Source: Crotalaria pallida (taxonomy: Eukaryota; Streptophyta; Magnoliopsida; Fabales; Fabaceae). Taken from it: a stretch of 64,000 nucleotides of DNA. A program made the translations under genes and the position numbers. Shown one piece after another: positions 10,735 to 23,200 of the stretch. The notes beneath the pieces were generated by a model. The model made no database searches, was not told where the DNA came from, and saw only the letters and a list, made by a program, of their open reading frames with translations. Positions within the stretch are counted from its first letter, which is position 1. Each line of letters begins with the position of its first letter. The stretch spans positions 52,273,001-52,337,000 of the forward strand of contig CM075654.1 of the NCBI GenBank assembly GCA_037953625.1. The letters run 5' to 3'.

Positions 10735-13238
10735 TCTCATTCTACGCTTCACAATGCAAGTATGAAAATAGGCATAACTCGCATCTCCCTCACGAATCCA
10801 TCTAACTCGAGCCTTCTGCCTAGTCAAACTTTCTTTGTTTCTCATCAACTTCTAGAGTTATGTAGTCTTCAACATTCTGCCCATCACCTCATCATTAGAT
10901 AGCCCAACATCCTCCGCCTTTTTATCTAACAAGTTAATCTACGAGGTAGCCTTAGAAATGGAATTATCGATATGGCCAAACACATTTTTATTCCATTCCT
11001 TAATATCTTGTTTTAATAACTTCAACTTTTCTGCCAAACAAAAAGCCTTCCCACTCTGAATCGAATAAGAATGTTGTAACACCCCGATTTATATTTAAAA
11101 GTTTAACAAACTTAGTGAAAATAAAATGGTGAATTAAAAATTTTCTTAATACAAGACAAGTTCATAAATACAAATTGGGGAATTCATTCATAATATACAT
11201 CACTTCAACTGGAATTCCCTTCTTTCGAATTGTTCGCTGTGCACCCTGATCTTCAAGCTCCTTGATTATGCACCTAAAATGTTAACTACACTGCATTCCT
11301 TTTATTCCATATCACAACTCATTCACAAAAGTCAAGCACAACATACACACCATTCATCAAATACTCGGAGAATTGCAAGTAATATCAAATATTCATTTTC
11401 ACCACTTTTATCGGACCCAATCATTCCTTTAATTTATAAATCAAACCATAATTTATCAAGTATTTCACAAATCACATATTTCCAACATTCTTCACACGCA
11501 AACATTTCAAGTTATATCTATATATAAATTCATTTGAAATTCCAGTTTATTGTTTCTTTTTACATCACATTTCCATTTTCAATGTTTATAAACACACCAC
11601 CGATTACTCACATATAGGGTCACATTTCGAATATCACATATAAAACTCTTAGCGAGCATATCAATTTAACAACCATCAACCAATATCACAAATCAATCGA
11701 CATACTCAGGTATGTCTCAGAGTACATTGAATGTAAGTCAACTCCCTAGGGTTCTTCACTTCCTACTTTAATATTAATAAAACGAGAATTTGACATAAAC
11801 AATTTAATTACTATAAAATCAACCATAAACATACTAATCACCCCTAAATCAACTTTAAATTAAAGCCATTTTGCTACCCACAACCCGGTCTAAGTATTAA
11901 ACTCAAATCCTATTATACACCCTAACTATCCCTAACCCAAAGTGTGGAAAAGAGACTCCCCTTACCTTGAAAATCCTAGTCATAGTGGCAGAGTCATTTT
12001 TACATCCGCGACTTGCTCCGGGGTCAGGATTAATAATAACGTGTTGGATTTAAATAGGAACATATGTTAAAACTAATTATAACATTAATATATATATATA
12101 TATCAAATAAATTCATTTCTGTCAAAATAATAAATATATATCATTATACAATAAAGATATATAACTTTTTTTTCCAAAACATCTATTTATTTGAAAATAT
12201 AGGGATAATAAAAATATAGACGGATCGTCGAATAGATTACATGGATGGATAGAGGGAGTTGAGGAGATTATATACCTAAGAAGGATTTGAGATTGAACGG
12301 TCGGATCTTGAGTAATCGGATTGAGAAAATTGAAATTCCAAAGTTTTGCTCTATCTCTGCGTCGCCCTTTCTTTCTCTCTCCGTAGCACTTTCTTTCTTC
12401 TTCTTATTGTTTTTGCTCTTTCACTTAAGTTTTGTGGACCTTGCTTTTGTTTCTCGTGGTGGCCTTCGGGCCACATGTTTTATATATATATTTTTTTTCT
12501 TTTGGGTTACGGTGGGGCTGGTAGATTTAGGAAAATATATATATTTTAACAACGTGCTCTTATTTGTTGGTCAATGCATGTAGGTATTTTGGGTTATAAC
12601 TAAAATTTTGACTATCCAAATCGTAAAATACATTTTAGTAAAACAATATTGTATTTTTAATTACTCAAAACTAATTAGAAAATAATAAAGTTACCGGTCC
12701 CTCCGGATAGCTATTGCGTAATAAAAATTATCAAAATTCAAAACTAAATATATTTTCTCAATCTTGATATTAAACTTGATAATATATAATATTTAAAATT
12801 TTGAAGTAGAAGATTATTATATATAAATTAAACCGGTAATATATTAAACCAGTCCAGAAGCTAAAAATAAAATAGCCTCCGAACACTATGAAAATTTACA
12901 GGGACGTTCAAATATTAAGTTAAACATATTTTTATGAAGAAACTGTTTATAAAAATGCCTCTAAGGATTGTCACTTGAGCTCCCTGTCAAAATGTTAATT
13001 AAACTAAATAAAAGTACTACTTTATTTTTGGAAAACGTATGATAACAAATTTTTACTTATTTCAATTAGGAAACGTATTTCAAATATAATGATGAAATCA
13101 GAATTTTATTTCGAGACTCAAGTATTGAAAACATCATATTAAATCATTTAATTATTTTGCTAGAGATATTAGAAATAACGGGATGTTACAAATGTCACTT
13201 CATATCCACCATTTTAGCAAAATCATCATGGGAAAACT
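10735..13238 (-). pseudogene. LINE ORF2 linker (between endonuclease and RT), split by a solo LTR
   Basis: Minus-strand 13238-13191 reads FSHDDFAKMVDMK, and the same frame resumes at 11069 with KLKLLKQDIKEWNKNVFGHI, later RQKARVRWIREGDASY and FHTCIVKRR. These are the usual landmarks of the plant L1 linker between the endonuclease and reverse transcriptase. In-frame stops (at the expected Trp after DMK, and later) show it is dead. The reading frame continues exactly across the LTR once one copy of the AATGT duplication is discounted. No endonuclease or RT core remains here. Confidence 0.8.
11075..13190. mobile_element. Solo LTR, 2,116 bp, Gypsy-like, inserted in a LINE
   Basis: It begins TGTAACACCCCGATTT and ends AACGGGATGTTACA, giving TG/CA termini inside the inverted repeat TGTAACA/TGTTACA. 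The 5-bp target duplication AATGT is at 11070-11074 and 13191-13195. There is no internal gag or pol, so it is a recombination-derived solo LTR. A TATATATATA tract near 12482 and CT-rich sequence near 12360-12420 could be the promoter zone. The TGTAACATCCC form of the other end suggests minus orientation. Confidence 0.85.
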
Positions 13239-13437
13239 AGTAGTAATAAAGTTCAAATACTCCATAATAAATTCACATTAATCTAAACATTGAAGCCGAA
13301 GTAACAAAAAAGAAACTCAAATAATATGTTCAAAATCAAATTAAAAAAAATATATCAAGATCAAAACATTAAATACCTTTCATTCCTTCATCCAGAAAAA
13401 GTGGGTTTTCTAACCAAGAAATCCTCTAACAAAAAAA

Positions 13438-15168
13438 ATGGATGTGAATATGGAGAAAAATGCTTTCACTGATGCTCATGAGAAACCTTCTTCGAAGAAG
13501 GATGATCATAAAGATCGAAGTACTAAGTGAAAACGGGGGAGGAGGATACGGATGGACCTTTAGAGGAAGTGGTCATGAAGGATTCTACCAAGGACTTAGC
13601 AGGGACTCCTGAATCTAATGTTTCTTCTTCTAACCCGAAGCCAACTTATGCCTCTAAGCTTATGTCCATAGAGGGCTATCAACCGGCGGATTCTGAGATC
13701 ATTAAGATGGTTACTGAAGAGCTTTGCATGGACTTGCAAATTGATGATTTTCCTCCTGAGGTGGTGGACCTCAAGCCAAAAATTGATGTTTCCCTTGAGG
13801 AATACGAAGAATGGTGTCGTCCATGGAGGTCCTCTTTGATAGCAAATGTACTTGGTAGAAAGGTTGGTTACCACTTCATGGTGAGTAAGTTAAAACAACT
13901 CTGGGCTAGGAATGATGATATTAATGTCATTGATATATCAGAGGGCTTTTTTGTAGTTCGATTTAAGAATGAGGCAGACTTTAGACATGCATCGTTGGAG
14001 GGCTCTTGGAGTTATGCTGGTCGTTGTATTCAAGTACAGAGATGGAGGCTGTTTTTTAATCCTTACGAACATGAGGTGAGGAAATTTGCAACTTGGGTTC
14101 GTATTCTTAATCTCCCTATGGAGTTGACGAATGATAATTTTTTATGGAGGGCAGGTGGTCGATTAGGCAACATGTTGAAAATTGATACTCTTACTTCAAT
14201 TCACACTAGAAATAAATTTTCCTGTATTTGTGTGGAACTTGATCTCCATAATACTCTATAGCCTTCCATTACAGCTTTGGAAATGAAATTCAATCTTGAA
14301 TATGAGGGACTTAACATGATTTGTTTTAGTTGTGGGAAGTTTGGTCATAAGCGTGATAGGTGCCCAGAGGTTATTGCACCATATGTGACGTCGTTGGAGG
14401 TGACTTCCATGGTGGATGGTGCAAGTCTACGACCAACAACGGTGGGGGAATCTTCAACCGGTGCTACTACCGTTACCAAATCTCCCTCTATGAAGAAAGT
14501 TAATGCTAATAATGGCAAAGATGAAACTTTGGGAAGTAATGAAGATTCCTCTAAAAATGAGGAGTTGTTTGGTGCCTGGATGTTGGTCAAAAAAACGTTG
14601 AGAAAACGACAACAAAGTGCTAAAAATCAAGGTGATAAAAATCCTAATCGGTTTGTAGGACAAAGAAATGATAAGGCGACTCAAATTATGGGATCTAGTT
14701 TTAATTTGCTAAATGAGGAGTCAATGAATTTGCATGATGCAGTCAAAGCCAAGTCTTCTGGCCTTTGGCTTATGGGCCCAATGGGAAACCGAATGGGGGG
14801 TTCCTAAAAGTTCTACTAAAAACTCAAAGTCTGGGCCTAAAGCCCAACCAATCTCTAAACCGTCCAAGGCTTCGGTTGCTGGTCCTAAACAGCGGGGTTC
14901 TCAGCCTCAAGTTGTCACCCTTGGCAAGCAGCAGCAGGTCTCTATCGAAGATGCTTCCTCTGATAGAACTACAGCTCTGGCTAATAAGAAGTTGCGAGAA
15001 GAGGAGGTTTTGCGGTTGATGAAGTATAAGGAGAAACAAATGAGGAGTGCTCTCATTGACCCATATTGGGTTCATTACTCTCTGGGGGAAATGGATTTTC
15101 TTCAACGTCAGTTGGCTAGAGGAAAGGGTATAGCTGACGTCACTCTCCTAGTTAAGGGAAGGAGGTGA
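13438..15168 (+). pseudogene. LINE ORF1 nucleic-acid-binding (gag-like) protein, broken
   Basis: ORF1 proteins of plant L1 elements coat the element RNA. From ATG at 13438 the frame runs MDVNMEKNAFTDAHEKPSSK to a stop at 13528, then continues in another frame. There, about 60-210 residues in, is a DUF4283-like domain (GFFVVRFKNEADFRHASLEG...WVRILNLPMEL). A TAG at 14259 interrupts it. Beyond is a CCHC zinc knuckle, CFSCGKFGHKRDRC, at about 14320-14361. A further frame change near 14790 leads to a lysine- and glutamine-rich tail (14810-15168). The domain order matches plant LINE ORF1. At least three lesions make it a pseudogene. Confidence 0.8.
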
Positions 15169-15343
15169 TTGACGGTACTGTTACAGAGCCACATAATACT
15201 GCACCCACTGGTGTTGAGGAATTGAAGAGTAGCTCGTTTTTGAGCAATGGTTCACACGAGCAGGTCAATGCTTGAGATTTATACTCCCTTGCGTTTACTG
15301 AGGTTCTTTTCTATTTTATTTATTCTTTTAATGAATGCTCTAA

Positions 15344-17976
15344 ATTTAGAACTGTAGAGGGGCAGGAAAGAGTTGTTTCCTTGGTCTTATTCAGGATTGT
15401 AAAAAAAAAATTCATCTTGACTTCTTAGCCATTCTTGAATCACAAATTAGTGGGGAGAGAGCGACTAAGGTTATCACTAAGTTGGGGTTTGATGGTGAGG
15501 TCCGTGTTGATGTTGTGGGATTTTCGGGAGGTATATGGTGTTTTTGGAATAAGTCTGTTGTCACTATTGATGTTTGTTTTGTTTCTTCTTATGATGTACA
15601 TATGAAATGCAAGTTGAATTCTAGTTTATAGTGTTTCTTTCTATGATTTATGCTAGTCCGCATATGAATTTGTGAAATATTTTATGGGAGGAGCTTCGAA
15701 GTATCAGTTTAACCGTTAATGATTCTTGGTGTGTTGCTGGGGACTTTAATCAAGTCCTTTTTGGGTATGAGAAGATTGGCGGGGCTCCCTTCAATTCAAA
15801 TTCAGCTTATAATTTTGCTTCTTGCATGGAGGATTGTGGTTTATTTGATGTGGGCTTTAAAGGCTCGTCGTTCACTTGGGAAAGAGGTAACCTTCAGGAA
15901 AGACTTGATCGTGTAATAGCTAATCAGAGGTGGAGAGATACTTTTCCTTTATTTTCAATGATTAATGTCCCTCTTCCTTCATCTAACCACACGGGTTGTT
16001 GGCTCCGTCCTTAATGCTCATGTCCCTGCTAGATCCCATTCTTATCATTTTAAATTTCTGGCCCCATGGCTTTATCATCCAGACTTTAAAAACCAGGTTC
16101 ATTATGCGTGGTCAAGGGCTTCTTCTTGGGAGGAGAATGTTGCTCGTTTCACTACAATAATTTCCACATGGGACAAGGAGGTTTTTGGTAACATCTTTAA
16201 TCGGAAGAGAAGGATTCTTAATCGATTGGAGGGCATTCACTCCAGCCTTTCTACCTCAAATAATGCATACCTTCGCAAAATTAAAGGTGAATTTAACTCC
16301 GAGTATGAGACTATCCTTATGCAAGAAGAGGCATACTGGTTTCAGCAGTTGAGATCGAAATGGATTACTATGGGTGATAGAAATACCCTGTTTTTCCATC
16401 GTTCGGTGACCATCAGAAGACAACATAATAGGGTGGACACTCTCTTGAGCATTGCTGATTAGTGGGTGTATGATTCTAGCTCTCTCCGTAACATGGTACA
16501 GTATTTTTTCTGTGAGCTCTATTCTGTTGAAGATAGAACTTTTGTTCCTCTGGACAACACTATTAGTTTCCCTCTTCTTTCTATTGAGGAGAGAAGCAAG
16601 CTTTTAGGTATGGTTAATTTACATGAGGTTAAGCAGGCTATGTTCAGTATGGGAAACTTTAAAGGCCCCTGGGTCGGATGGCCTCCATGCTATCTTTTAT
16701 AAATCGCATTGGGAGTACCTCCAATTTTTTGTTTTTGATTTTGTTCAGAAGGTTTTCATTCAACCTGACGTTATTTCTCCTATTAATCAAACTATCTTAA
16801 CTTTGATCCCAAAAGTGAGACATCCTGAGCGTGTTCAAGATTTCCATCCCATTTCTCTTTGTACTGTTATCTATAAGGTTGTTACCAAAGTTATAGTGAA
16901 CAGGTTAAGATCAATCATGGACCGGTCGATCTCTCAAAATCAGTGCAGTTTCGTCCCGGGACGACATAGTACAAATAATGTTATTATTATGTGGGAAGTG
17001 GTCCACTCTCTCAAATCTATGAAAGGTAAAAAGGGTTGGATGGTGCTGAAACTAGATCTTGAAAAGGCGTATGATAGGCTGCACTGGGATTTTGTGAGAG
17101 AGACTCTAGAAGCTTTGCATCTGGATCCTTCTCTTATAGAAATTATAATGAATTGCATTTACAGTGCTTCTATGTGCGTTAATTGGAATGAGGAGTATAC
17201 TGATAGCTTCAAACCGTCTCGGGGATTAAGGCAAGGAGATCCTATTTCTCCTTACCTGTTTGTTCCCTGTATGGATAGACTTGGTCATATGATCCAACAG
17301 GCTGTTGCGAATGAGAGTTGGTGCCCGCTTACTATGGCCATTGCTAAATTTTGGAAGGATGCTTGGATCCCTGAAATACCCCCCTTGGCTTCTGATCTCT
17401 TCAGGATATAAACATTCCTTTGTGGTGTGATAATTATCCTATTGTGCATTATTCAATTAATGGAGAGTGGGATTGGCCTGTGCTGAATAGTATTCTTCCA
17501 GGGTATGTTTGTGCTAAAATTGCAGGTATTATCCCTCCTATTCATACTGCAGGTGCTGATTCTTTGGTTTGGAGCGCGGAGAGTAGTGGGTTGTTCTCTC
17601 TTAAATCGGCTTATGATCCCCTTCTGTCGTTGAATCAAAATTCAGCCCCTCAACAGCTCCCTAGTTCCATAAATTTTGGGCTTGTTTCTAAGTGGGAAGG
17701 GCCTCCGAGGAACAAAGCTATGCTTTGGAAAGCTTGTCATGAGAGTCTCTTAACAAATAGTGAACGCGTTAGAAGGGGTATTTCGGTTTCTGATAACTGT
17801 CCTCGATGCATGCTGGGTGGTGAATCCATCCTCCACTGTCTCCAGGATTGTACCGAAGTTAGAAGATTCCGGAATAAGGTGGTGCACCCATCAAAAGCCA
17901 ATTTATTCTTTAATGCTGAATTTCAGGTTTGGCTTTCTTTTAACCTTATTGGTAATGTTGCGGGCAAAATGGATCT
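15344..17976 (+). pseudogene. LINE ORF2: endonuclease, reverse transcriptase and start of zf-RVT, broken
   Basis: ORF2 supplies the nicking endonuclease and reverse transcriptase. From about 15348, NCRGAGKSCFLGLIQDC and later GFSGGIWCFW mark the start of the APE-type endonuclease. NDSWCVAGDFNQVLFG (about 15720) and the SSFTWERGNLQERLDRVIAN block (about 15860) are its C-terminal motifs. RT motifs follow: LKLDLEKAYDRLHWDF with the catalytic Asp at about 17053, and GLRQGDPISPYLF at about 17223. After MIQQAV the sequence jumps to LTMAIAKFWKDAWIPE, so motif C (usually FADD) is deleted. WSAESSGLFSLKSAYD begins the zf-RVT domain, which is cut by the Copia insertion at 17977. Stops near 15630, 16460 and 17409 and frame changes near 16010 and 16670 add to the damage. 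Confidence 0.85.
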
Positions 17977-18130
17977 TGTAAAAGACTACAATCGGTGGGT
18001 GAATAGACTAGAGAACACTAGGAGAACACCTAGAAGGGTGGTTGAATAGGTGTTTAAGAAACCTTGAAATATTTTCGACAAAACAAATCGAAACAATCAA
18101 AACGAATGATTTTTACAAAATCTGAACCTG

Positions 18131-18195
18131 ATAATCGATTATGACATGTGATAATCGATTATCATCTGACAGAAACTTATCAGATAATCGATTAT
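18131..18195. promoter_or_regulatory. ATAATCGATTAT palindromes, downstream group
   Basis: Perfect 12-bp palindromes at 18131-18142, 18151-18162 (14 bp with flanking G/C) and 18184-18195. A decayed fourth follows near 18207. The equivalent group in the other LTR is at 24479-24543, with one copy mutated to ATAATTGATTAT. Confidence 0.85.
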
Positions 18196-19147
18196 GATGA
18201 TGGATATTTGATTTTCCACTGCAGAAATCAGAAAACCACTTTTTCAATCGAAAACGAAAATCAATCAATTAACACATAAGATCGGAGATAGCACGGAATT
18301 AATTAACACCAATATTGTTAATGATTACCTAGGTTATGAAAAAGGTTTTCCCAAATCAATTTGAACAATTAAACCCTAATTCAATCAATTACATAAAATC
18401 AATCTTTTCTAGGTGTTCAATCAAGAACAATATGAAATGACAAAAACTAAAGAGTTAAGGGAAGAGAAGCTTGCTCAGAGATTTATACTGGTTCACTCAC
18501 AACCACCGTGAGCTACATCCAGTCCCCTCTTATCACAAGAGAGAGTTTCTTCAAATAAGGAATTAGAATTCTCAAATTACAAGTAATACGCCTCTCAAGA
18601 CTCCCTTCTTGATAGCCTCCAAGAGATACCTCACTCTTGTCTTGCAATCCTGTTGAACTTCTAATCTAACCTTATTTCCTTGCTTATTGATAACCCCACA
18701 ACAAGGCTTCCACTTGCTTGTTGATTCCTCACAACAAGACTTCCAATTTTCTTGTTAACACAACAAGACTTCCAAGACAATTTGCTTGATGAACAACCAC
18801 CCAGTCTTCCAATTTGTTGTAGATAGCTTGCCTTCTTGCAATGATTACAACCCAATAGAAAACGCAATAACCTAATGAATCTCCTTCAAGAATTATGAAC
18901 AATTAGTAATTGAGATTCAAAAGTTTCTTGATCAAAGAATATGAAAAGTAAGAACTTTGATCTTTGAGAAAGTGAGAGAGAAAGTTGAGAGAATAGTGTG
19001 GCTTTGATCTTTCTAAAAATGATATGAAAATGAAATTAGTTAATCACAATGATTGGGAAAAGGTTTATATAGAATACCCAAAAGTTAGGAAACTTAAAGA
19101 CTGATTTTGAGAAGTGAAAAACGATTTTAAAAAGCTGTTCAGCAGGT

Positions 19148-19285
19148 CATAATCGATTATGGCAACTAGATAATCGATTATGCCTTTGTTAAAAAGTGAT
19201 AATCGATTATTTCAACCTCATAATCGATTATTACCTGATCCAATTCATGATAATCGATTATGTCTTTCTCATAATCGATTATGAG
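19148..19285. promoter_or_regulatory. Six ATAATCGATTAT palindromes upstream of the LTR TATA box
   Basis: Perfect copies at 19148-19161, 19170-19181, 19199-19210, 19220-19231, 19250-19261 and 19268-19285. The last extends to an 18-bp palindrome, CTCATAATCGATTATGAG. On the element's minus strand they lie roughly 75-220 bp upstream of CTATATAAACC. Each has one central CpG. The role is unknown; a dimeric DNA-binding protein site is an inference. Confidence 0.85.
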
Positions 19286-19657
19286 CTGTAAAAACACTTC
19301 TAAAAACTTGTTTTCTCAAAACTAAACCTTTTCTTTCAAACCTTTAAGCTACCTATTGATTTAGGTTAAGTGAAATACTCAAATCATAATATGATCATGC
19401 ACTTGATAGAGATTCACTACCTTCTAATAAACTCTACCTAAACTCATCAAACTCTAAGACTCAAAATAAAGATATTACAAACAATAGACATATTGAATCT
19501 TAATGAGCTTGCTCTCTCTTCATCATAGTTGATTGTTGTTCTTTGGTGAGCTTCTCCATGACTTGAGCTTGATCAAAACATTTGCCATTATCAAGACCAT
19601 GCACTTGCATAATAGATCTCACAATCTCCACATTGCACATGCACACAAGATCTAACA

Positions 19658-20280
19658 ATCTCCCTCTTTTTGATTACGACAAACATGTTTTGAAGTTGTT
19701 GATTGTTGAAACATTTGATCACTTGGTGAGACTCTTGCTCCCCCTCAATAAATGCTTTTGACATTTAAAATCCAATTGAGTTAAACTTGATTCTCCCCCT
19801 ATCTTCAACAACTTTGCTCCCCCTTTATAAAAAACAACAAAACAACCTTTTTTCCCCCTTTTGGCATTATCAAAAAGTAATATAACAATGAAATTGAAAT
19901 CATAATTTCACTTGACAAGGTATGATATCAATTGTAAAGAAATATTACAATAACCACAATAGCATGATAATCACATAATGAATACTCAATGATATCAATT
20001 GTAGAAAAATATATCATAACAACACTTGTGAATTTTCAACACAAATTGTGAATACCAAATGTAAATACTTATTACCACTTGTGAAAATCCACTTGATACC
20101 AAATGTGAGCTTTGTAGAAATAATACCAATTGTACCAACTGTACCAATTGTAGGACATTCTCTTTGATACTTGAAGATGCAAATAATGAATAATACTTGT
20201 AGACCTTTTGCTCTTCAATTTGACCTACAAAACAATCATGCTTTGCTTTTTGGTATCCAAATGGTATTGGATCCATTTTT
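19658..20280 (-). other. 3' untranslated interior of the gag-only element, with polypurine tracts
   Basis: On the minus strand AAAAAGAGGGAGATTG directly abuts the left LTR and fits a polypurine tract. Further AGGGGGAG-type tracts lie at about 19739, 19796 and 19812. Short repeats of the ACCAATTGTA type occur at 20100-20155. No pol domain is encoded. Confidence 0.7.
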
Positions 20281-23200
20281 GTTAGTTAAGGGATTTTCAC
20301 CCTTCTCAACCCAAACAAAATTTCCTTTAACATAACACACATTTGAAGTATGTCCATGAGTGCCAGGATAGAAACAAGTTGGAGTATTTGAAAAATCAAT
20401 CTTAGAAAAATCAACAACATTTTTATGAGACTTACTCTTAGCATTAGTATATGTCGCGGCCGGGGTCCCGGGTCGCCCTCGGGGCCTCGCCTACGAGTGG
20501 GGGTCGATTGACCCAATATGGAGTCGCCACCGCATTTGTTACAAAAACGCGGAAAAAATAATTATTAATTAAAAAGGATAAAGACGGGTCTCGAACTAGA
20601 TAGATTCCAAGTTCGGGAGTCGGTTACGAGCCGGGGAAGGTATTAGCACCCCGTTCGCCCATTCGAAAATGGTACCTTTGATTGATTTTAATTAAAAGAC
20701 CTAAATAATTGGTTTGCCAAAAAATATTTGTTTTTTATTGTTGTGCCTGACAAGGTTTCCCTTGGTCCTACGTACCCTCATAAAATGAGGAATCAAGGCT
20801 ACGTATTTCTAAATTAATTTTTAATGTTTTTTAGTTTTATTAAAAAAATGTTTGATGCAAAGAGGAAATATGCACAAGATCTTGTCATTTAGGCAAGAAA
20901 AGGTGGATTTCCAAAAGACATTTTGAATTCTTAATTAATAAATTTGTTAGACTTTATAAAAAAAAATTGATTTGTTTTATTTTAAAACACAATAAATAAA
21001 AAAAAATGTTTATCATGTTGTTGAATACAAAGAGGAAAGCCCGAGAGATCCCTTCATTAAATGGGTCAGAAAAATCGGCTTACCAAAACATATCTAATTT
21101 AATTAAATAATATTTTTTACAAAAAAAAAAGCTAGATTATTAAAAACTAAGATCCATAATTATTTAATTTAAACTCCAGAGTTAAGTTCATAATATATAA
21201 AAAAAATCAAATATATTGACTTAATGATAAGATTAAAATTCAAAAGTTAGATCTAAATTTGAAGGCAAAATTAATTATTACTCAGTAGTTAAAAATGGAT
21301 TCTTAAAAATTAATAACTAAAGTCTGACTATGAAAATAAAAGACTACATTTCTATTTCATTTGTATTTAATTATTTGTTACTTAAAAACAGAAATGGTAA
21401 AAAGTAATAAGAAAAAGAAAAAAAAAACCTGTATAGAAGAACAGTGGCACCGTAGCAGCAGAGGAGGAATCACAGTGCTTGGTAAGGAAACCGAGAATAA
21501 AGAAAAACAAAACAAAACGGATGCAGGTAGGAGTGGAGTATTAGGTAATTAGTACTTGCTAGTCTCCGTGGGCACAAGCTCTTTTTCTTTTTTTTTTTTA
21601 TCTTTGTGCACTTCTCTCTCATTTTTTTTTATTTTTTCTGCGCACCTCTCTTCAAAAAAATTTCCCCTTCTCAAAGAATTTTCCTCCTCCCCAAAGTGAT
21701 GGGAAAACCTCTATTTATAGTAGAAGTTAATTTAATAAAAAATCGTTAAAAATCAATTTCAAATCTTTTCAAAATAATGATAATATCTTTTCAAATATTT
21801 TTGATTTTAAAAGAAAATCCTCGATTAAATCAAATTGATTCTCAAATAACAAATAATTGATTTTCAATCTTTTGAATTGATTGTCAAAATTTGAATTGAT
21901 TTTAATCATATCAAAAAGAGGATAATCCTTTCCAAAGAATTTTTGATTTGAAAAAAATGCAATCGAGAAAAAAAAATTCTCAACTCAATCAAATTGATTT
22001 TCAATCCTCTAATTGATTTTCAAAATTTTTTTTAAAATGATTCTCAAGATTTTCTAAATTGATTTTCTTATTTTTTTTAAAAAAAAATTGATTTTCAATC
22101 TTTTGAAAAAAAAAAATCAATCTTTTGAATTGATTGTCAAAATTTGAATTGATTTTCAATCTTTTCAAAAATGAGGATAATCCTTTCCAAATAGTTTTTT
22201 GATTTGAAATAAAAAATTTTCAATGAAAAAATCTCAACTCAATCCAATTGATTCTCAATCCTCTTTAATTGATTTAAAAAAAATTACTTGATTTGCAAAC
22301 GATTCTCAATTTATTTTTGAATTAATTTTCAATCTTTTTCAAAAACAAGTTGATAATCTCTTCCAAATAAAACATATCATCAACTAAATTCAAATTGATC
22401 TTCAATCTTCCTTCATTGATCATAAAATTTTTTTAATTGAGTCCTCAAAATTTCAACATAAACTTTTCAATTAATTCTTATTTCGAAAATTTCAATGCAA
22501 ACCTTTTTTTATTTTATTTTTTTATTTTTTATAAATAAATGCCAAAAATAACTTAATACACCTGAATTAGAAAATAATGGGTCCAAATAAACTCTTTTTT
22601 TATTTATTTAAAAAAATCAATTATAACAACTTGAGGATAAAAATCTAATTAACCAAAATATTTACAAAATTAATTTTTGACCCCGGACAAAATTGGGTGG
22701 CTACAGTATAACCCAAACCAAACTTGTTTGAATTTTCTCTTTGAAAATTTAACAATGTGCGCAATTTAATATCACCACTTGTGAAACTTGCAAGCTTATT
22801 TTTCAAAATAGCATTTTCATCTTTAAGCAACTTGCAACTCTCACAATCAACCACAACATTCAATCTACTAGCACAATCACAAGAAGAACTAACATATATG
22901 AGATCAAGAGTTTCATTTTGAAGATTAAGCTCATCAACTTGTTTTTGAAGTTCTAAAATCTCTTATTGATGTTTCAAAATGAGCTTCTTCCTTTATAAAT
23001 TTTTCAAAGCTAGTTTCTTAAGTTGTTCATGCATTTCTTCATAAGCATTATATAAAATTTCATATTTGAAAGAAATTTCGGATTTAGTATCACTTACATC
23101 GCTATCCTCGCTTTGTTCATTTGATTCATTACTTGAGCTTTCTTCTTCATCTACTTGAACTAGCAAGTTAAGTGTAGCGATTTCTTCATCATCCGACGAA

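Larger units (their letters stand above)
17977..19657 (-). repeat. Left LTR (element 3' LTR), 1,681 bp
   Basis: TG...CA ends. On the minus strand a TATA box, CTATATAAACC, lies at about 19063-19072. Nine perfect ATAATCGATTAT palindromes lie in two groups, 19148-19285 (upstream of the TATA box) and 18131-18195 (downstream of it). Confidence 0.85.

Noticed and set aside
12287..12583. Hydrophobic open frame resembling a membrane protein
   Set aside because: It lies inside the solo LTR at 11075-13190 in a CT/T-rich promoter-like stretch, which gives Phe/Leu/Ser-rich frames by chance.
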